From Bathymodiolus brooksi (taxonomy: Eukaryota > Mollusca > Bivalvia > Mytilida > Modiolidae): a stretch of DNA of 64,000 bases. A program made the position numbers and the translations under genes. Below the pieces are notes generated by a model. The model saw nothing but the letters and a program-made list of their open reading frames with translations. It was not told the DNA's origin and did no database searches. Below are positions 39,989 to 53,572 of this stretch, one piece after another; positions within the stretch are counted from its first letter, which is position 1; each line of letters opens with the position of its first letter. The stretch is taken from positions 53,214,646-53,278,645 of the forward strand of contig OY804582.1 of assembly GCA_963680875.1 (NCBI GenBank), read 5' to 3'.

Positions 39989-41106
39989 TTTTAATCTGAC
40001 AGAATCTATTGTAATCATGTATGTTTCAGGAAATATAAGGTGTTGAAAATGTTAAACATAAGACAAAATGGTCAGGTTTGCTCGAAATAATAGCTACAGA
40101 AATCTAAATATGAGAAGCAAGCTAAAAAGTAAATACAGTGTAACTACATATTTATAATTAAAGATATATAATGTTGAATGTTAAAAGAAAGCAATGTATC
40201 ATCTTGCAGGAATGAATATCCCAAAAATAAATACTTCTCTATTTTGTTTAAAAAGAATATTACGCACACCACTCGGACTCCCTCTGTTTTCATGGATAAC
40301 AACAAGTACTGTACCTTTTATTTATCAGGTCTTTAATTCTCCCTATATATAACAACACTTCCCTGTTTGAGCATATATTCCCATGCAATAGATGTTATCC
40401 AGTCACATTACACGTGCTTATAAATTTACTTGTAAATTAACGGAGAGGAGTTTAAAATAATTAGAACGTTAACCTTTTCTCATACGTTATTTCTAGTCAG
40501 TTTGAACATGTTGTGTCCTACTGTGTAGCTGGTAAACAGAAGTTAAAATATCCTTATTTAAGCAATTTTACAGGATAACACATACCCGTTTGTTTACATT
40601 AAAAGACAAACGTGAGTTGTTACTGATAAACATTGTACTAAACATTACGTACGTATCTCTAATGTTAAGTACATATTAATACAACAACAAAAATGGCTAC
40701 TTGTCACTAAGCATAGAAGTGTTAGAGAATATTTAGTGCCCTAAATGAAAATGAAAAGTCAAATGTTCATAAATCTGATTAAAATCACATCTCTCATTTG
40801 TTCCCCATTTACTTTGTTGCGACGCGGTGGACTCCTACAAATCAGCAAAGGGAGACAAGTGGGAGATGTAATTTTAACTCCCACGCCGTGACATATCAGT
40901 AAAGAGGAGCAAATTAGGGAGAGATGAGATGTGAATTAACAGATTTGATATTCATTTATTCACTAGTGACAAAAATGTTAATAAGAGTGTTATGTTGACC
41001 TAGTTTTATGCCCGGTTTTATTAACTGCATGGGAAAGGGTCAGTGAACTGCCCTACTCTCATTTTATTGTTTTATTTCTTTCTTTCCTTTATGATTTGGC
41101 TTATGA
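39989..41106. other. Unassigned, with a probable foldback element at 40771-40950
   Basis: Imperfect inverted arms: aaatctgattaaaatcacat at 40771 and its inverse (gatgtgaattaacagattt) ending near 40947, with ctctcatttgttcc / gcaaattagggag inside. The rest has no gene. Confidence 0.5.
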
Positions 41107-41210
41107 TTTATCGTGTTTAACGCCACTTTCAACTCAACAATGTTTCAGTTATATTGTGGCGGTCAGTTTTATTGGTAGAGGAAACCGGAAACCACCGATC
41201 TGTCGCAGAT
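41107..41210 (-). repeat. SINE family B 3' fragment
   Basis: Inverted 3' module (gtttaacgccactttcaac ... ttatattgtggcggtcagtt), about 100 bp. Confidence 0.7.
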
Positions 41211-41287
41211 AGGTATTTTGATTTAAACTTGAATGCGGTAATTATAAAACTGCATGAGGAAGCAAGCCATTGTTGATTTACCAGGCT

Positions 41288-41535
41288 GTCATGATCGTAT
41301 GTAGTTGTACCTATGCAATCAGTGCCTGTCACCTCTAAAGTTGTGAAATCGAATCTCGCACATGGCAAGGTGAACTTGATGTAACATTATGAGATCAAGT
41401 TTGTCAGTGACTTGCGACAGGTCTGTGGTTTTCTCAGGGTACTCCTGTGTCCTCCACCAATACAAACTGACCACCATCATGGCATGATATAACTAAAATA
41501 CTGTTGAAAGTGGCGTTAAGCACTCTAAACCTAAC
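41288..41535 (+). repeat. tRNA-derived SINE, family B
   Basis: Head tgatcgtatgtagttgtacc and eroded box B (tgtgaaatcgaatctcgca), body taacattatgagatcaag, module ending gtggcgttaagcactc. Confidence 0.78.
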
Positions 41536-42426
41536 CCTGACTTGCTGAGCTTGTATCTCATGATAAGCCCTCTGTAACACTTTTATTTAAATATGTACAC
41601 ATGTAATGATTCTGAATTTGCCTTGAATGAATGCATCAAGTCTCACTTTTTATTTATATCACCTCTGAAAACTTATGCCTTGAATGTTAACTAGAAAACA
41701 ATAAGCCAATTATTACTTTCTAAGTTTTATGAAACATTTTTTCTTCAACATACTTTTAGAAAAGAAACAAAACAACAATACCAAATTGAATATTAAACAG
41801 AACAGGAAGAAGAGACGACTCCATGAATCCAGAGAGTGAACCCTTATATAACAAGTAAGCAATTAATGCTCCCTGTTTGGTTCCCTATATATATAATGTG
41901 GCATCAAGAAAACAGAAAAATCATTTTACATTGAAATCTTCTTAGAAGCTACATGTATATGTACAAAAAATTGTATAACACAATAATATATAATATAACA
42001 ACAAAGAGAGATAGAGAAATCAGTGCAAATCTGAAGCACATGTATGTATTTGGGATATTAACACCCCATTGATTAAACTATTGATAATAGAATATCTGAT
42101 TGAACATGAACAATCGGAATATAAAGATTGCTACATCCTCCAGGCTTATTAACACAGGATCCTATATGGGTTTTTTTCTGAAGCTACAGGACCATTCTTA
42201 CGGTTAAGATAGAAAAAAATGGAATGTTTCTTGAATGGACATGCAGAATATTCTATGTCAATCAGAAATCCAAAGTAGTCTGCAACAAAAGTTTTATTTA
42301 TGTTGATTAGTATTAAAGAATAGCCACCCCAGCAGAAAAATATGCTTAAAAGTAACAACAGAGAAATGCTAATTAACTAACTTCTCAGAAACCACAAACC
42401 TGATATAGTGATATTATTAGTTACAC
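41536..42426. other. Unassigned; possible short terminal exon at 41759-41840
   Basis: After 'tacttttag' a frame encodes a basic tail (KKQNNNTKLNIKQNRKKRR...) ending TGA at ~41838. It could be a last exon of a plus-strand gene, but no partner exon is recognised. Confidence 0.2.
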
Positions 42427-42435
42427 AGTGTGTTA

Positions 42436-43760
42436 TAGTCCGAGATTCCTCTGCCGTCCGACGCCTTTTTTTTACCGACTTGCTGGAGTCGTGAGACGTC
42501 AGAGAGCTCTACATACGGAAAACAGCGGATTTGCCGCTGCAACTCTGCGTCGACACATTTCCACGTTTCGTGGCTATCGAATTTTATTTTTTATCCGAAA
42601 CCCTTATATAAATCGCTTCACCAATCATTGTTCTATTCATTCATAACCACCTCAGAAAGTGGTGTTACACTCCTTTACAGCCAGACATGGGGTAATCGTA
42701 ATTTGTAATTGTAATCAGTTGTAATCGATTACATTTTTTCATGTAATCGGATGTGATCTGTAATCGTCCATTTTTTAGATTACATGTAATCGTAATGTAA
42801 TCGATTACATTCATTTTGATCCTGTAATCATGATTACTTTCTGATTACATTTAAATTACTTTTCATCATTTTGACTTATTTTTTCTTAACTGAAACATAT
42901 ATCTTCTTAGATATTTAATGTATGATTTATGTAAATGAATTTTCTTCATGGAATTTATTTAACAAATAATGTAGAATGGTTTACTAGAAAACATATAAAG
43001 TTTATTGACATCTAAATAAAAAAATATGTTATGAAATTTAAAAAAAAACTCTATTAAAATAAAGTGGCAATCACAACATGATCAAAAGATATATTAAGTA
43101 TGGCTTCAAAGACTTGATATCCAAACAAATAATATCTCAATTTCAATGGGGTTTAAAAATTTCAGTGAAAACAGCTCTAAAATTTTAAATTATATTTTAT
43201 TAAACCTATTTACATAAATTAAAGATTTAGTTTTCATATTTAAACTGAGAAATTATGCATATTTTTAAGCAAATTTTTAGAATCAGAATGACTTGGGTTT
43301 TTTTATCTTCTGAATTATATATCAAGGACACCCATGGAAATGGTGTGAAATTTAGTAATGATGATTATTACATAATTTGGTGTCATAAATAAGACCTTAA
43401 TTACAAATTTTATCTGTGGCTCAGGTTAACTGCTAGTTTATTATCCACAATAAACTATTGACAGGATGTTTGAAATTATTTGATATATATTATTAAAATG
43501 TGCAAATGTATTATAATATTTACTAATAGTATAAGATGGAATGAATATTGGTCATATAATAAGACACATCTTATTTTATGAAAAAAGGAAAATGAGAATT
43601 GCTATTTATAATTTACAACGATAGCCACGAAACATGGAAATGTGTCGACAAGAGAGTTGCAGCGGCAAATCCGCTGTTTTCCGTATGTAGAGCTCTCTGA
43701 CGTCCGACGGCTCCAGCAAGTCGGAAAAAAGACGTCGGGCGGCAGAGGAATCTCGGACTA
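42436..43760. mobile_element. 1.3-kb MITE with 9-bp TSD, Mutator-like
   Basis: TIRs of ~150 bp start TAGTCCGAGATTCCTCTGCC and contain 'gacttgctggag', 'agagctctacatacggaaaa' and 'cagcggatttgccgctgcaa'. Flanked by AGTGTGTTA at 42427-42435 and 43761-43769; a 9-bp target duplication is characteristic of MULEs. The interior is AT-rich with a cluster of TGTAATC/GATTACA words (42692-42860) and no transposase. Confidence 0.85.
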
Positions 43761-44004
43761 AGTGTGTTAGTGATCTAATACGATATATAGAGGGTCAGTA
43801 AATTCCATAGGGGACGAGAGCGTAGCTGGAGGCCCATATTGAATTCACTGACTCCGTATATATCGTATAAGGTCACTCGCATACTGTGTAATGAATATAT
43901 CTTACTGAATACATTTGAATGAAGGATTTAGATGTAACGGCATCAAAACTTACAAATATGTAATTTTTGTTTTTGTGTGTAAGTGGTCCACGGCCCCCAA
44001 TCAC

Positions 44005-45431
44005 TCTAAATCATATCCAAATGATATGAATAAAAATTGTTTAGAGGAACTTCCGGATATGACGAGGAGGACCTAAGGCAGGATCATACAAAAAGGTAAG
44101 TCGAGTATTTTCTGCAAAATAAACCTTTTTCTAAAAATCAAAGAATGTCATTCGACCCTTTTATAATTTGTCTTTATCTACTGAAAGTTTGCTGGTTGTC
44201 TTTTACGTTAATTCGTCAGTAGAACTTTTCTCCCGCAAACATCCATTGGGTTCTGAAATTTTTTATTCAATCAACGATAGATTTCTCATATAAAACCACG
44301 CTTTCCTGTCATTTCTTTAGCTGGATCGACTGAAAATCACCCTTAGATTTTATCACGCCCCTCCACAATAAACAGAATTGCTCCTTTCCTGATAAAACGG
44401 CACATTATTGACATGATATGATTTAGATGTACTAACTGTGACTTGGAGGAACTTGATGTGTCTTGGAGGAACTCAAAATGTCTGTAATGATATCACTTTC
44501 TGCATATAATATAAAAAATCGTCAATCCTTCATCAAGAAAGCTTTTAAGATATATATTGTATAACTATAAAATATAAATATTTCTGTATTTTAAAAGGAC
44601 TTAACGGTAATGTTATGAGACGAATTTTTACGTTTCCTGATGCAAGTTTATTTTTTCTCCTCTATTCGTATAGTTATAGTAAGTAATATGGTAATTACGC
44701 GAAAACGATCAATTGCTAGGGTTTATAAACATATACGTGTATATATATACCCGGTCGTGTATTTTTTCCCCTTGTTTTTCGGTTCAGCATTTCTCTGACA
44801 TTATCAGAACATCATGTTAATCTACATTGATGTACATGTATATGATCTATAATAGGGAGAGGTATTTTCGGTTTAACTGAAAGAAGTGCATTGTGTCTTT
44901 TTTGTTTTGTTGAAGCATTATAACTGTTTTGCCTTGTTAATAAGTGCCAGTCTGTACTATATTTTAAGTTCCCCCAAGGCATATCAAGTTCCTCCAAATC
45001 ACAGTTAGTACATCTAAATCATATGTCAATAATGTGCCGTTTTTTCAGGAAAGGAGCAATTCTGTTTATTGTGGAGGGGCGTGATAAAAACTAGGGGTGA
45101 TTTTCAGTCGATCCAGCTAAAGAAATGACAGGAAAGCGTGGTTTTATATGAGAAATCTATCGTTGATTGAATAAAAAATCTCAGAACCCAATGTATGTTT
45201 GCAGGAGAAAAGTTCTACCGACGAATTAACGTAAAAGACAACCAGCAAACTTTCAGTAGATAGAGACAAATTATAAAAGGGTCGAATGACATTCTTTGAT
45301 TTTTAGAAAAAGGTTTATTTCGCAGAAAATACTCGACTTACCTTTTTGTATGATCTTGCCTTAGGTTCTCCTCGTCATATCCGGAAGTTCATCTAAACAA
45401 TTTTTATTCATACCATTTGGATATGATTTAG
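44005..45431. mobile_element. 1.4-kb foldback element with ~460-bp arms
   Basis: Arms 44005-~44470 and ~44975-45431 are inverted repeats (tip ctaaatcatatccaaatg; inner part tgtactaactgtga and ttggaggaactt). The ~500-bp centre carries no ORF. The left arm includes 'cgtcagtagaactttt' and 'gggttctgaa', recovered inverted on the right. Confidence 0.85.
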
Positions 45432-45484
45432 CATTCTATATCCAGAGTTGTCGTTCCTGCTACGCTACATAACAACATAACAAA

Positions 45485-46475
45485 ATGGTAAAACCAATAT
45501 TACTATATGGTTCAGAAATATGGGGTTTTAGTAAAAATATTCAATGTCTTGAAAAAGTACAACTTAGATTTTGCAAGCTGTTATTGAAATTAAAAACATC
45601 GACACCTAGTTATATGATATATGGTGAACTTGGATTGTTTCCTATTGAAATTGATGTAAAATTAAGAATGATATCATATTGGGCAAGACTGTTAACCGGT
45701 AAAGAAACAAAACTCTCATATTTATCTTATAAAATTTTGTATAACCTTTTTATTGATGAAAATCTGGATTTTTCGTGGATTAAACATGTTAAACACATCT
45801 TTGATGATACAGGTTATTCCTACATTTGGTCTCAACAATTCTTTCAAAATTCCGACCTGCTTTTAGCTTTAATTAGGAACCGTCTCCATGAGCAGTTTAC
45901 ACAGGAGTGGCATTCTCTGATACAAAACTCACCAAAAGCTATCAATTATAGATTATTTAAAGACAACTTTGAATTCGAAAATTATTTCAATATTTTGGAA
46001 GACAAAGATATATATACACTATGTAAATTTCGAACCACAAACCACAAATTACCAATAGAAACTGGACGGTGGAATGGTATCGACAGAGAAAATAGACAGT
46101 GTTTAAAATGTAATAGCAGATCTATTGGTGACGAATTCCACTATATTATGGAATGTCATTTTTTTACTGAAAATCGATCCCAACTAATAAGTAGATATCT
46201 TACTCAAAGGCCAAATATATTAAAATTTAAACAAATAATGTGTACTTCTGAAAAAATAAAACTAGAAAAGTTATGTAGATTAATAAGAAAAATCAACAGA
46301 TCAGATATTCTCTTGGCTAATACTTAACTCCTACTGTTGTAATGTAAATATTGTATGTATATGTATTTGTATATCTGTTATTTATTTGTCATGTATGTGT
46401 TGTGTTGTATTCTTATATGTAGCTTCTCTATACCATTGTAATGTATGGTTTATTTGAGAATAAAGATTCTTCTTA
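45485..46475 (+). mobile_element. 5'-truncated non-LTR retrotransposon (LINE), C-terminus of ORF2
   Basis: ORF 45485-46327 (280 codons) begins after the RT palm with PILLYGSEIWGF, a typical post-RT 'YG.EiW' motif of CR1/L2/Jockey-like LINEs. It continues with ELGLFPIEIDVKLRMISYWA and ends with a zinc-binding-like CLKCNSRSIGDEFHYIMEC. It is unbroken, so relatively young, but lacks endonuclease and RT catalytic parts. A ~145-bp 3' tail ends near the AATAAA at ~46461. It abuts the right end of the foldback element at 45431. Confidence 0.85.
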
Positions 46476-48810
46476 GTCAACAGTCATTTTACAAGATTTT
46501 TGTAAAATTTAGAAACAGTAAAAAAATGTACTTAAAATTGTTTTAATTATTGTAAATATCAATAAAGATGAAAATAAATCAATCATTTCAAATCAATTTT
46601 CTCTTAAAAATTATTTTTCCCCCACTTCTTGGAGAACTATTTTGCGGAGGTAAAAATTAAAAAGTTAAAAACGATCACAAATCATTAATCAAAAATCACT
46701 AGCTCACTCAATCAATCAAAAGTGGATACTGAAAGAAGAGGATAATTTTAATTCTCGAAAATTTCATCTAGCCAAATATTTGACTTTTTTACCTTTTACA
46801 CTTTCATTTCCTCTTTAAAGTAAATAATTCACAACGCATTTTACTTTAAAAAATGGTGGCAATGTTACAAGTTCATAGTATTGGGTCACGAATTAACTTA
46901 TTTTGTCAAGCACGAAACGAAAGGTAAAAAGTGCTACACATAAAATGAAGTCATCAAAATGTTGGAATTCCTTATCGATAACATATATTTGTCGAGTTCG
47001 AATGGCACATTTTCAACAAATCATAGCTAGGCATCCCTATGGGAACAAACTATGCCCTTCTCCCCTCCAACTTTTTCTATACTCCTATGAGTCTGAGTTT
47101 ATACAAAAACTTATCAAAGACAAAAAAAAGTAGAGATATATTGATGATGTTCTGCCAATTAATAATACATGTACGAACTTTGCTAACTGGATTCCATTAA
47201 TAGAGATTTCTCGATAACTGACGAACGAACGTATCTTCCCGTAACATAACGAAACAATGTTAATTTACGTAAAGATCTTTTGAGGGAGACCTTATTGCAA
47301 CATTTGTCTTCAATTGTTCATCGAGTGTAAGTGATTAGATATATCTTTTTTTCATTTCGGTGTTAAAAACAGTTAAAAATTAATATCACTGGCCAAATAA
47401 TGGATTCACAGTGACATTACAGACTGCATACAAAATACATATTTTCCTCAAACGCTATTTATAGATATACTTCAAGGAGGGGGTGCTTTTCAAATTTATT
47501 TATATATCTTTTTAATATTTCTGATATAAATTTTCGCACAAATAAATAATTATGCCAGACTTGGGAGAATAAAAATAATCTGACTAAGGAAAATCAAGCA
47601 GTATAATACTTATGTAAAACTGGATATTGAATGGAACATTTCTGATTTCATATGTAAAGAAAAATAAATGATTCCATTCTCCCAAAACATGTCTGTCCAT
47701 GGTAAAACAATATCCCCTTTTAGGCTTATTTATACCTTTTCGCCGACGGGCACCCGACCATTGCCCGATCGTCGTGCAAAAATCGTGCGATTTTCGATTT
47801 CTATTGTTTTTATTAAATAAGAGAAATGCCTTAGAAAAATCTACTGTATACTAGTTTAACCCCGTCACTTTTTATTGAAGTTCCTGAACTAAGCCAGGAG
47901 GGGTAATTTATATGTGTGTTAGGGATATCGAATTTACATATTTCTACGATTTTTCTTTTGGATGCTGGAACTGTTCCAACAGTATAGGACCCCCTTCCCC
48001 GAAATTCAAATGGTCTACTCATTACAGCTGCATTGGGTGGAAAATAAATGAGATAATTTCAGGTAAGGAAATGAACTATATATTTTTAATAAAATTAATG
48101 AAAAGAAACGACTTCATTTTAAGCTTAAAGCAAGGCTTTAACAAGGAGCATACGCTCGAACCAATTTCAGTTTCATGATGGCCTTTATCGCCGGTTTAGG
48201 CGGAATTCTTAAGATTCATCACGTATACTACGGCACAAGGAAGCAATGCCTGCCTTGAATGTGATATACATTTTTGTACTTGGTATTTGCAGTAAATGAA
48301 AATTAGCAGTTATACGACATCTGAAACTGCTGTAGCATAATCTATATCATTGTTAATGCTTTAAAATTTGGATTTCTGGTTTTTAGCAAGATTACCCAAA
48401 GCCAACATGATCCAGCTATTTGACTTCAAGAAGTTGCAATTTACTGAGCATTTAATGTAAACAGACTTACAGTTGTCAAATTGGACGACGTAAAACAGCT
48501 TACATTGAATATATTTTAAAATGTCTATTTATTTGGCAATGCTGAGGTATTCATATCTTTAATTTTGCATAAACTGTATCCATATCTATTGACATTACCA
48601 ACACAAGTATCGGGAATATTATTCAAGGATAAAGGGTCAAACGGGACAATCTTACTTTATCCCTGTTCAAAAGAACATGTTAAAATGATAAATATGACGC
48701 TATAGGGCTAATACATTAAAATACAAGATATGATTATAATCTAACGATTATGAAGTTTCCCAAACCGGCCACTAACAATCGGTTTAAAAAATAAATCAAA
48801 AGCTAACTTT
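46476..48810. other. Unassigned AT-rich DNA
   Basis: Only short frames. 47722-47790 (ggcttatttataccttttcg, cgacgggcacccgacc) resembles 11603-11660 and is probably a dispersed repeat. Confidence 0.45.
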
Positions 48811-49440
48811 GAAATCGAACAATGTTGAATTTGTGCGGTATTGTGGCGGCCATTTTGAAAATGGAGACCGTTAGAAATTTTTCGATGTCAGGAATCAATT
48901 CGGGACATCATAATCTACCCACATATGAAATGTCGTTGAAATCGGACAATGTTGAATTTGTGCGATATTGTGGTGACCATTTTGAAAATGGCGACCGGTA
49001 GAAATTTTTCGATGTCAGGAATCAATTCGGGACATCATAATCTACCCACATATGAAATGGCGTTGAAATCGGACAATGTTGAATTTGTGCGGTATTGTGA
49101 TGGCCATTTTGAAAATGGCGACCGGTAGAAATTTTTCAATGTCAGGAATCAATTCGGGACATCATTATCTACCCACATATCAAATTTTGATGATATCGGA
49201 CAATGTTGAATTTTTGCGGTATTGTGGCAGCCATTTTGAAAATGGCGATCGGTAGAAATTTTTCAATGTCGGTAATCAATTCGGGACATCATTATCTACC
49301 CACATATCAAATTTTGATGATATCGGAAAATGTTGAATTTTTACCGCCCATATTTTATGCCGTGTTTTGGCAGACATTTTGAAAATTTTTAAAACGCAGA
49401 ATTGCTCCTCTAATGGTAACCTATCACTATGTAAAATTTT
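48811..49440 (+). repeat. 127-bp tandem repeat, five units
   Basis: Units start at 48811, 48938, 49065, 49192 and 49319. Each contains acaatgttgaattt, cattttgaaaatgg and ttcgggacatca; the last is diverged. Confidence 0.95.
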
Positions 49441-51106
49441 ATGTCTCTATCATTATCCATTTAGAAGTTATCAACATTAATGTACGAAATTTCAACTTTC
49501 CCATAGGATTCTATAGTAACCTCCACCCTCTTTGAACCCCTCAAAATATGATTTACCACCCCTTTACCACAAAGCTGAAACGTTCAAGTTTTTGGACGTA
49601 CGGGTTATTAGAATTTAATGAAAACATAGAAAAACTTACCTGCCGTGAAAGCGTGAGATGTCGAATTCCACCGAAACCGTAATGCAAGTTACTAATGGGC
49701 ACGTCAATTAGAGATTTCAATTATAGGTTATGAAAAAAACCAGCTGGGTTGCTATTATTAAATAAAATATGGTTGTGATCCGTCTTCCGTAACTAAAATC
49801 GTCAAAATGAAATACACCCTTGACATTCTGTCATGCTTGAAAAAACATCACGTTCACGATATTTTATTACAACACTATTTCACTCGAGTGAACATTTTCT
49901 TCCTGTTCTAGTTAAAGGCCTTTATCAAACAGAATCATACAGTTTACATGTAATGCAGTTAGTACGCTTTTAAACCACAGAAAGATATTTCTATTTTCCA
50001 CACGTTGTGGTGTGCATGGGGTCGCTATTGTGCATGCGAAATATTAATTGCAAACCCCATTGACTGGCTATATGCTACATGTCTAGACTATTTTATTTTT
50101 TTCTCGATCGACAGTTCAGAAGCTAGAAAACAATATGATAAATATTGTCTATCAAGCATGCAAACAATAACTTATGCACATGACAGAAGCATTTACAAGG
50201 CACCGGATGGATAGTTTCCTTTGATTGAAGAGAATGAAACTGATAAGACGGGTCTCAGGGGTCCCAGGCCCAGACGTATGACCTCGGGACAAGATATCAG
50301 ATAGAAGTTAAAAGTTTAATTTTAGTTTAACTTGAATTCAATAGTTTATTAACGAATTATCGGCCCATAAGGGCATATACAATCAATACGATGAAATAAA
50401 AACAATCAATTACAAATGGTATATACAAAAACAATAAATGACAGTATGATTATTAATTTTGATTATGTTTACCATCATTTATTGAGCAGAATCAATGTCC
50501 TACTGTGTCTCGAGAGACAAGAAAATCCATATCTGCTGAGGTAAATAAAAAAAAATACTTTAAGGAATTAAAAAAATACAAAAATACAGGCATTGACACA
50601 ACACTCCCTAAGTTTATTAATTTATTTTCTCCAAAAGCAAATTTATTAAGTAGAACCACCAGATGACAGCTGGGAGATTTAGACCAGCGGCAGAAAATCA
50701 AAAAATAAAATGTAACGAACCCATGGGCTACACACCAATATCATATGTCATTGGAAAGAGGAATGACGGGACTCTCAGAATAATGATGCCGTAAAAGTCG
50801 GAAGTGGTCACGTTTTTGCATAATTAAGGTCAAAGGTCAAGAATTATTTTTTTTCGCTTTCGACTTTCGTTCGAAAAGTGCATTTTCCTTAAAAATGAAA
50901 TTCAATTCGACAAGTTTGATGGTTTTTATTTGATGGGCCACATATTACCGGTAAATTAGATTATTGAACCAAAATCCAGAAATGAATGACGTCAATTGAC
51001 GTCGAAATGACTGTTTTTGGATGGGAATGTGATTTTTCAATGTAAGTGACTCGTATTTGCTTCCATAAAACAATGACGTTGACCCAAGGTCATCCCTATT
51101 TACGTA
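49441..51106. other. Unassigned
   Basis: No gene recognised. A donor-like site on the minus strand near 49638 (acggcag|gtaagttt) could end an untranslated first exon, but nothing confirms it. Confidence 0.4.
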
Positions 51107-51266
51107 ATAAATATACAATATTGGTCTGTTGACGGTAAATATAGAATGTATTTGACAAGGCTGAGAAACGGGGTGAAAGACGAGCTTCTAGCGAGTCTTT
51201 CTCCCCGTTTCGCGCCGAGTCAAATAAATTCTATATTTACCGTCAACAGACCAATATTGTATTTAT
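51107..51266. repeat. Foldback element, ~75-bp arms
   Basis: Outer arms ataaatatacaatattggtc and its inverse; inner 'gaaacggggtgaaagacgag' pairs with 'ctttctccccgtttcgcgcc'. Short centre, no ORF. Confidence 0.88.
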
Positions 51267-51671
51267 CCTGCAATCCACGATGTCCTAAAAAATAATCTTA
51301 ACTCGTAAAAATGCATTTTTTAATGCAACGGAATCCTCACTATTTGGCGTAATAAAATACCAGATTTTTTTTGCTGACAAAAATTCGCGAACAAATAGTT
51401 CTCAAAAGGAAGTGAAATAACTTTATTTAAAGGGATATTGTCTACCAGCTGCGTAATTTTTTCATACCCAAAATTATTGTCGATTTCCGTACTGACCTTC
51501 ATAAAATGAAGATTAAACACCGAATTATTGATGAATACGCTCCGAAACGTTGTTTTTTCGACTAAAAAAGCTGACCATCGTTACCGGAAGCTAATTAATT
51601 ATGCACTCACCTGGGCGAGGCCAACTCTATTTATTTATCTATTTTTATGTCAGTAGCCCGGATGCTGCAGC

Positions 51672-53400
51672 ATGGATATTGAGGTAAGTTTCTATAAAAG
51701 TTGAGGAAAAAAGCTATTTGCGAACCGATTGTATCTAAAAGACGTAGAATAAATAATTTCTGTATCAGGAATAGATTTTCTTTGATGAAAACTACATGCC
51801 TTAACAGATTCAGCCGATATTTCCACGATAACCATTGAAAACATGCCAGGAGGCACCCTATGGGGACAAGCTCAATCAGAAATTTTTGCCGGCGTTAAAA
51901 ATAACTAAATTAGTTTTTTTCTTCTTATAAGTTATGAAGTTGTTCCCCGAGATTTTGATACACGTGTTAAATTAATTTATTTTAGCCAGTTTACCGACAA
52001 TATGAAAACAGAGACATACATGTAGAAAACAGTGAAATACATGTCTGATGAAAACGAATGACGTAGCCAGTGTTGTTTTATTTGTTAATTGACTGGAATG
52101 TTTCAGAGAAATTTGGGCTGGATTAGAAACAAAAGAGACCTTACTTCTAGTTCCACAAGACAGTTGCTGACCATTTACCTTGAAGGGGGCTATGTCACGT
52201 TTTTTCGCCGTAGAAATGTTTTTTTCAGACGCCACAGAAATCATATTTTCTTATCTTCCGGCGAAGTGCCAATCTAATTAAAACAAGGTGAACTGTGATC
52301 TAATGCTCACTTATGATACCCCTGCCACTTCCCATGATATGGGGTACCTATATGAAGCTTGTGACCAAATATCAGATTTCTGCCATTAATAGTTGTTGAG
52401 AAAAATGTGCATATATGTTCAATCAGTGTGGATAAAAACCAACTAAGTCGGCAAACAGGAAGTAGGAATCTGATGGTTCCAAAAACGCATCCCACGATAT
52501 GGCATACCTATGTGAAGCTTGTGACCAAATATCAGATTTCTGCCATCAATAGTTGCTGAGAAAAATGTGACGAAAAATATTTTGGAAGGACGGACGGACG
52601 GACAGAGGTAAAACAGTATACCCCCCTCCCCCTTCGGGGAGCGGGGGTATAATTAGATTTAAAATAGGGAGCAAGTGCGTAGATCTAATTTTAATTAGAT
52701 TGGCGAAGTGCTGGAATAATGTTTTTTCTTCAAATTTTTTTATATGATTATACTGTGAAAATGGCAAGTATATGATTATACTGTGAAAACGTCAAGTCGG
52801 AATATATTTTTTTCTCCTGTCCAGCCAAATTTTTTTCTTCAAGATTCAGAATCAAAATAATTTTTAGGAAAAATTGAATAGTTTGAGGGGTAAATTGATA
52901 AAAAAAAATTGCAAGACCAAAATGGTTCTCCCATATACCAACAAAAAAACGAAATAAAACTGTGGTCATAAGAAATAATAATAAGACTTTTTTTTATTTC
53001 TCTAAACTGAATTTGTGCAAACTATTTCACTTATAATGAATTATATTTCTTTTTTAAATAGAGCTCATTTTTCTAGATGAATGTATAACCATCTGTCTTT
53101 ACTCTGTTTTTATTAAATCTCTTGTCTTTATTACAGGACTTTGATCGGATTGTCCTTGATGAGGCAGTGTTGGGGGTTGCTAGAATGTTTCGAGAGGAAC
53201 TTGTAGTAATGCCCCATGACAAGGATTACAACAGATCCAATAGGTGTGCAGCCTACCGCCAGTATACCATTTGGGCACATGGCCGACTTGGAGCTGGGGT
53301 CAGACGTGTGATCCCAAGCTGTTGTACTTGGAAAATTAGGGACAAGTATCCTGATCTATATGGACAATACAAGGGTTTCATTCCTAGACGATTTAATTAA
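51672..53400 (+). CDS. P2RX7_C-domain-type transposon protein, copy 2 (91 aa)
   Basis: Exon 51672-51683 (ATG, MDIE, then gtaagt) and exon 53137-53400 ending TAA; phase 0 junction. Contains [17 protein letters not shown] and [18 protein letters not shown] as in P2RX7_C proteins. The full-length C-terminus (...PRRFN) is kept here, so this copy is nearer the ancestral form. The ATG is 241 bp inside the left TIR, so the TIR is the likely promoter. The 1.45-kb intron holds a mirrored TACCCCCGCTCC repeat. An unrecognised upstream exon carrying the missing Cys-rich half cannot be excluded. Confidence 0.72.
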
Positions 53401-53442
53401 AACTTGTTCATGAAATATTTTGTATTTTATCCCATATACCCT

Positions 53443-53572
53443 AATGATAAAGTTTACCACTTGCTTCCCTATGGTCGGTGGTTGTCCGGGTACTCTGGCT
53501 TCCTCCACCACTAAAACTGGTCGCCATGATATAGCTGAAATATTGCTGAAAGTGGCGATAAAACACCAAAAA
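53443..53572 (+). repeat. tRNA-derived SINE, family A, 5'-truncated, inside transposon
   Basis: Counterpart of 31235-31369; begins gataaagtttaccacttgc and ends gtggcgataaaacacc. Confidence 0.82.
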
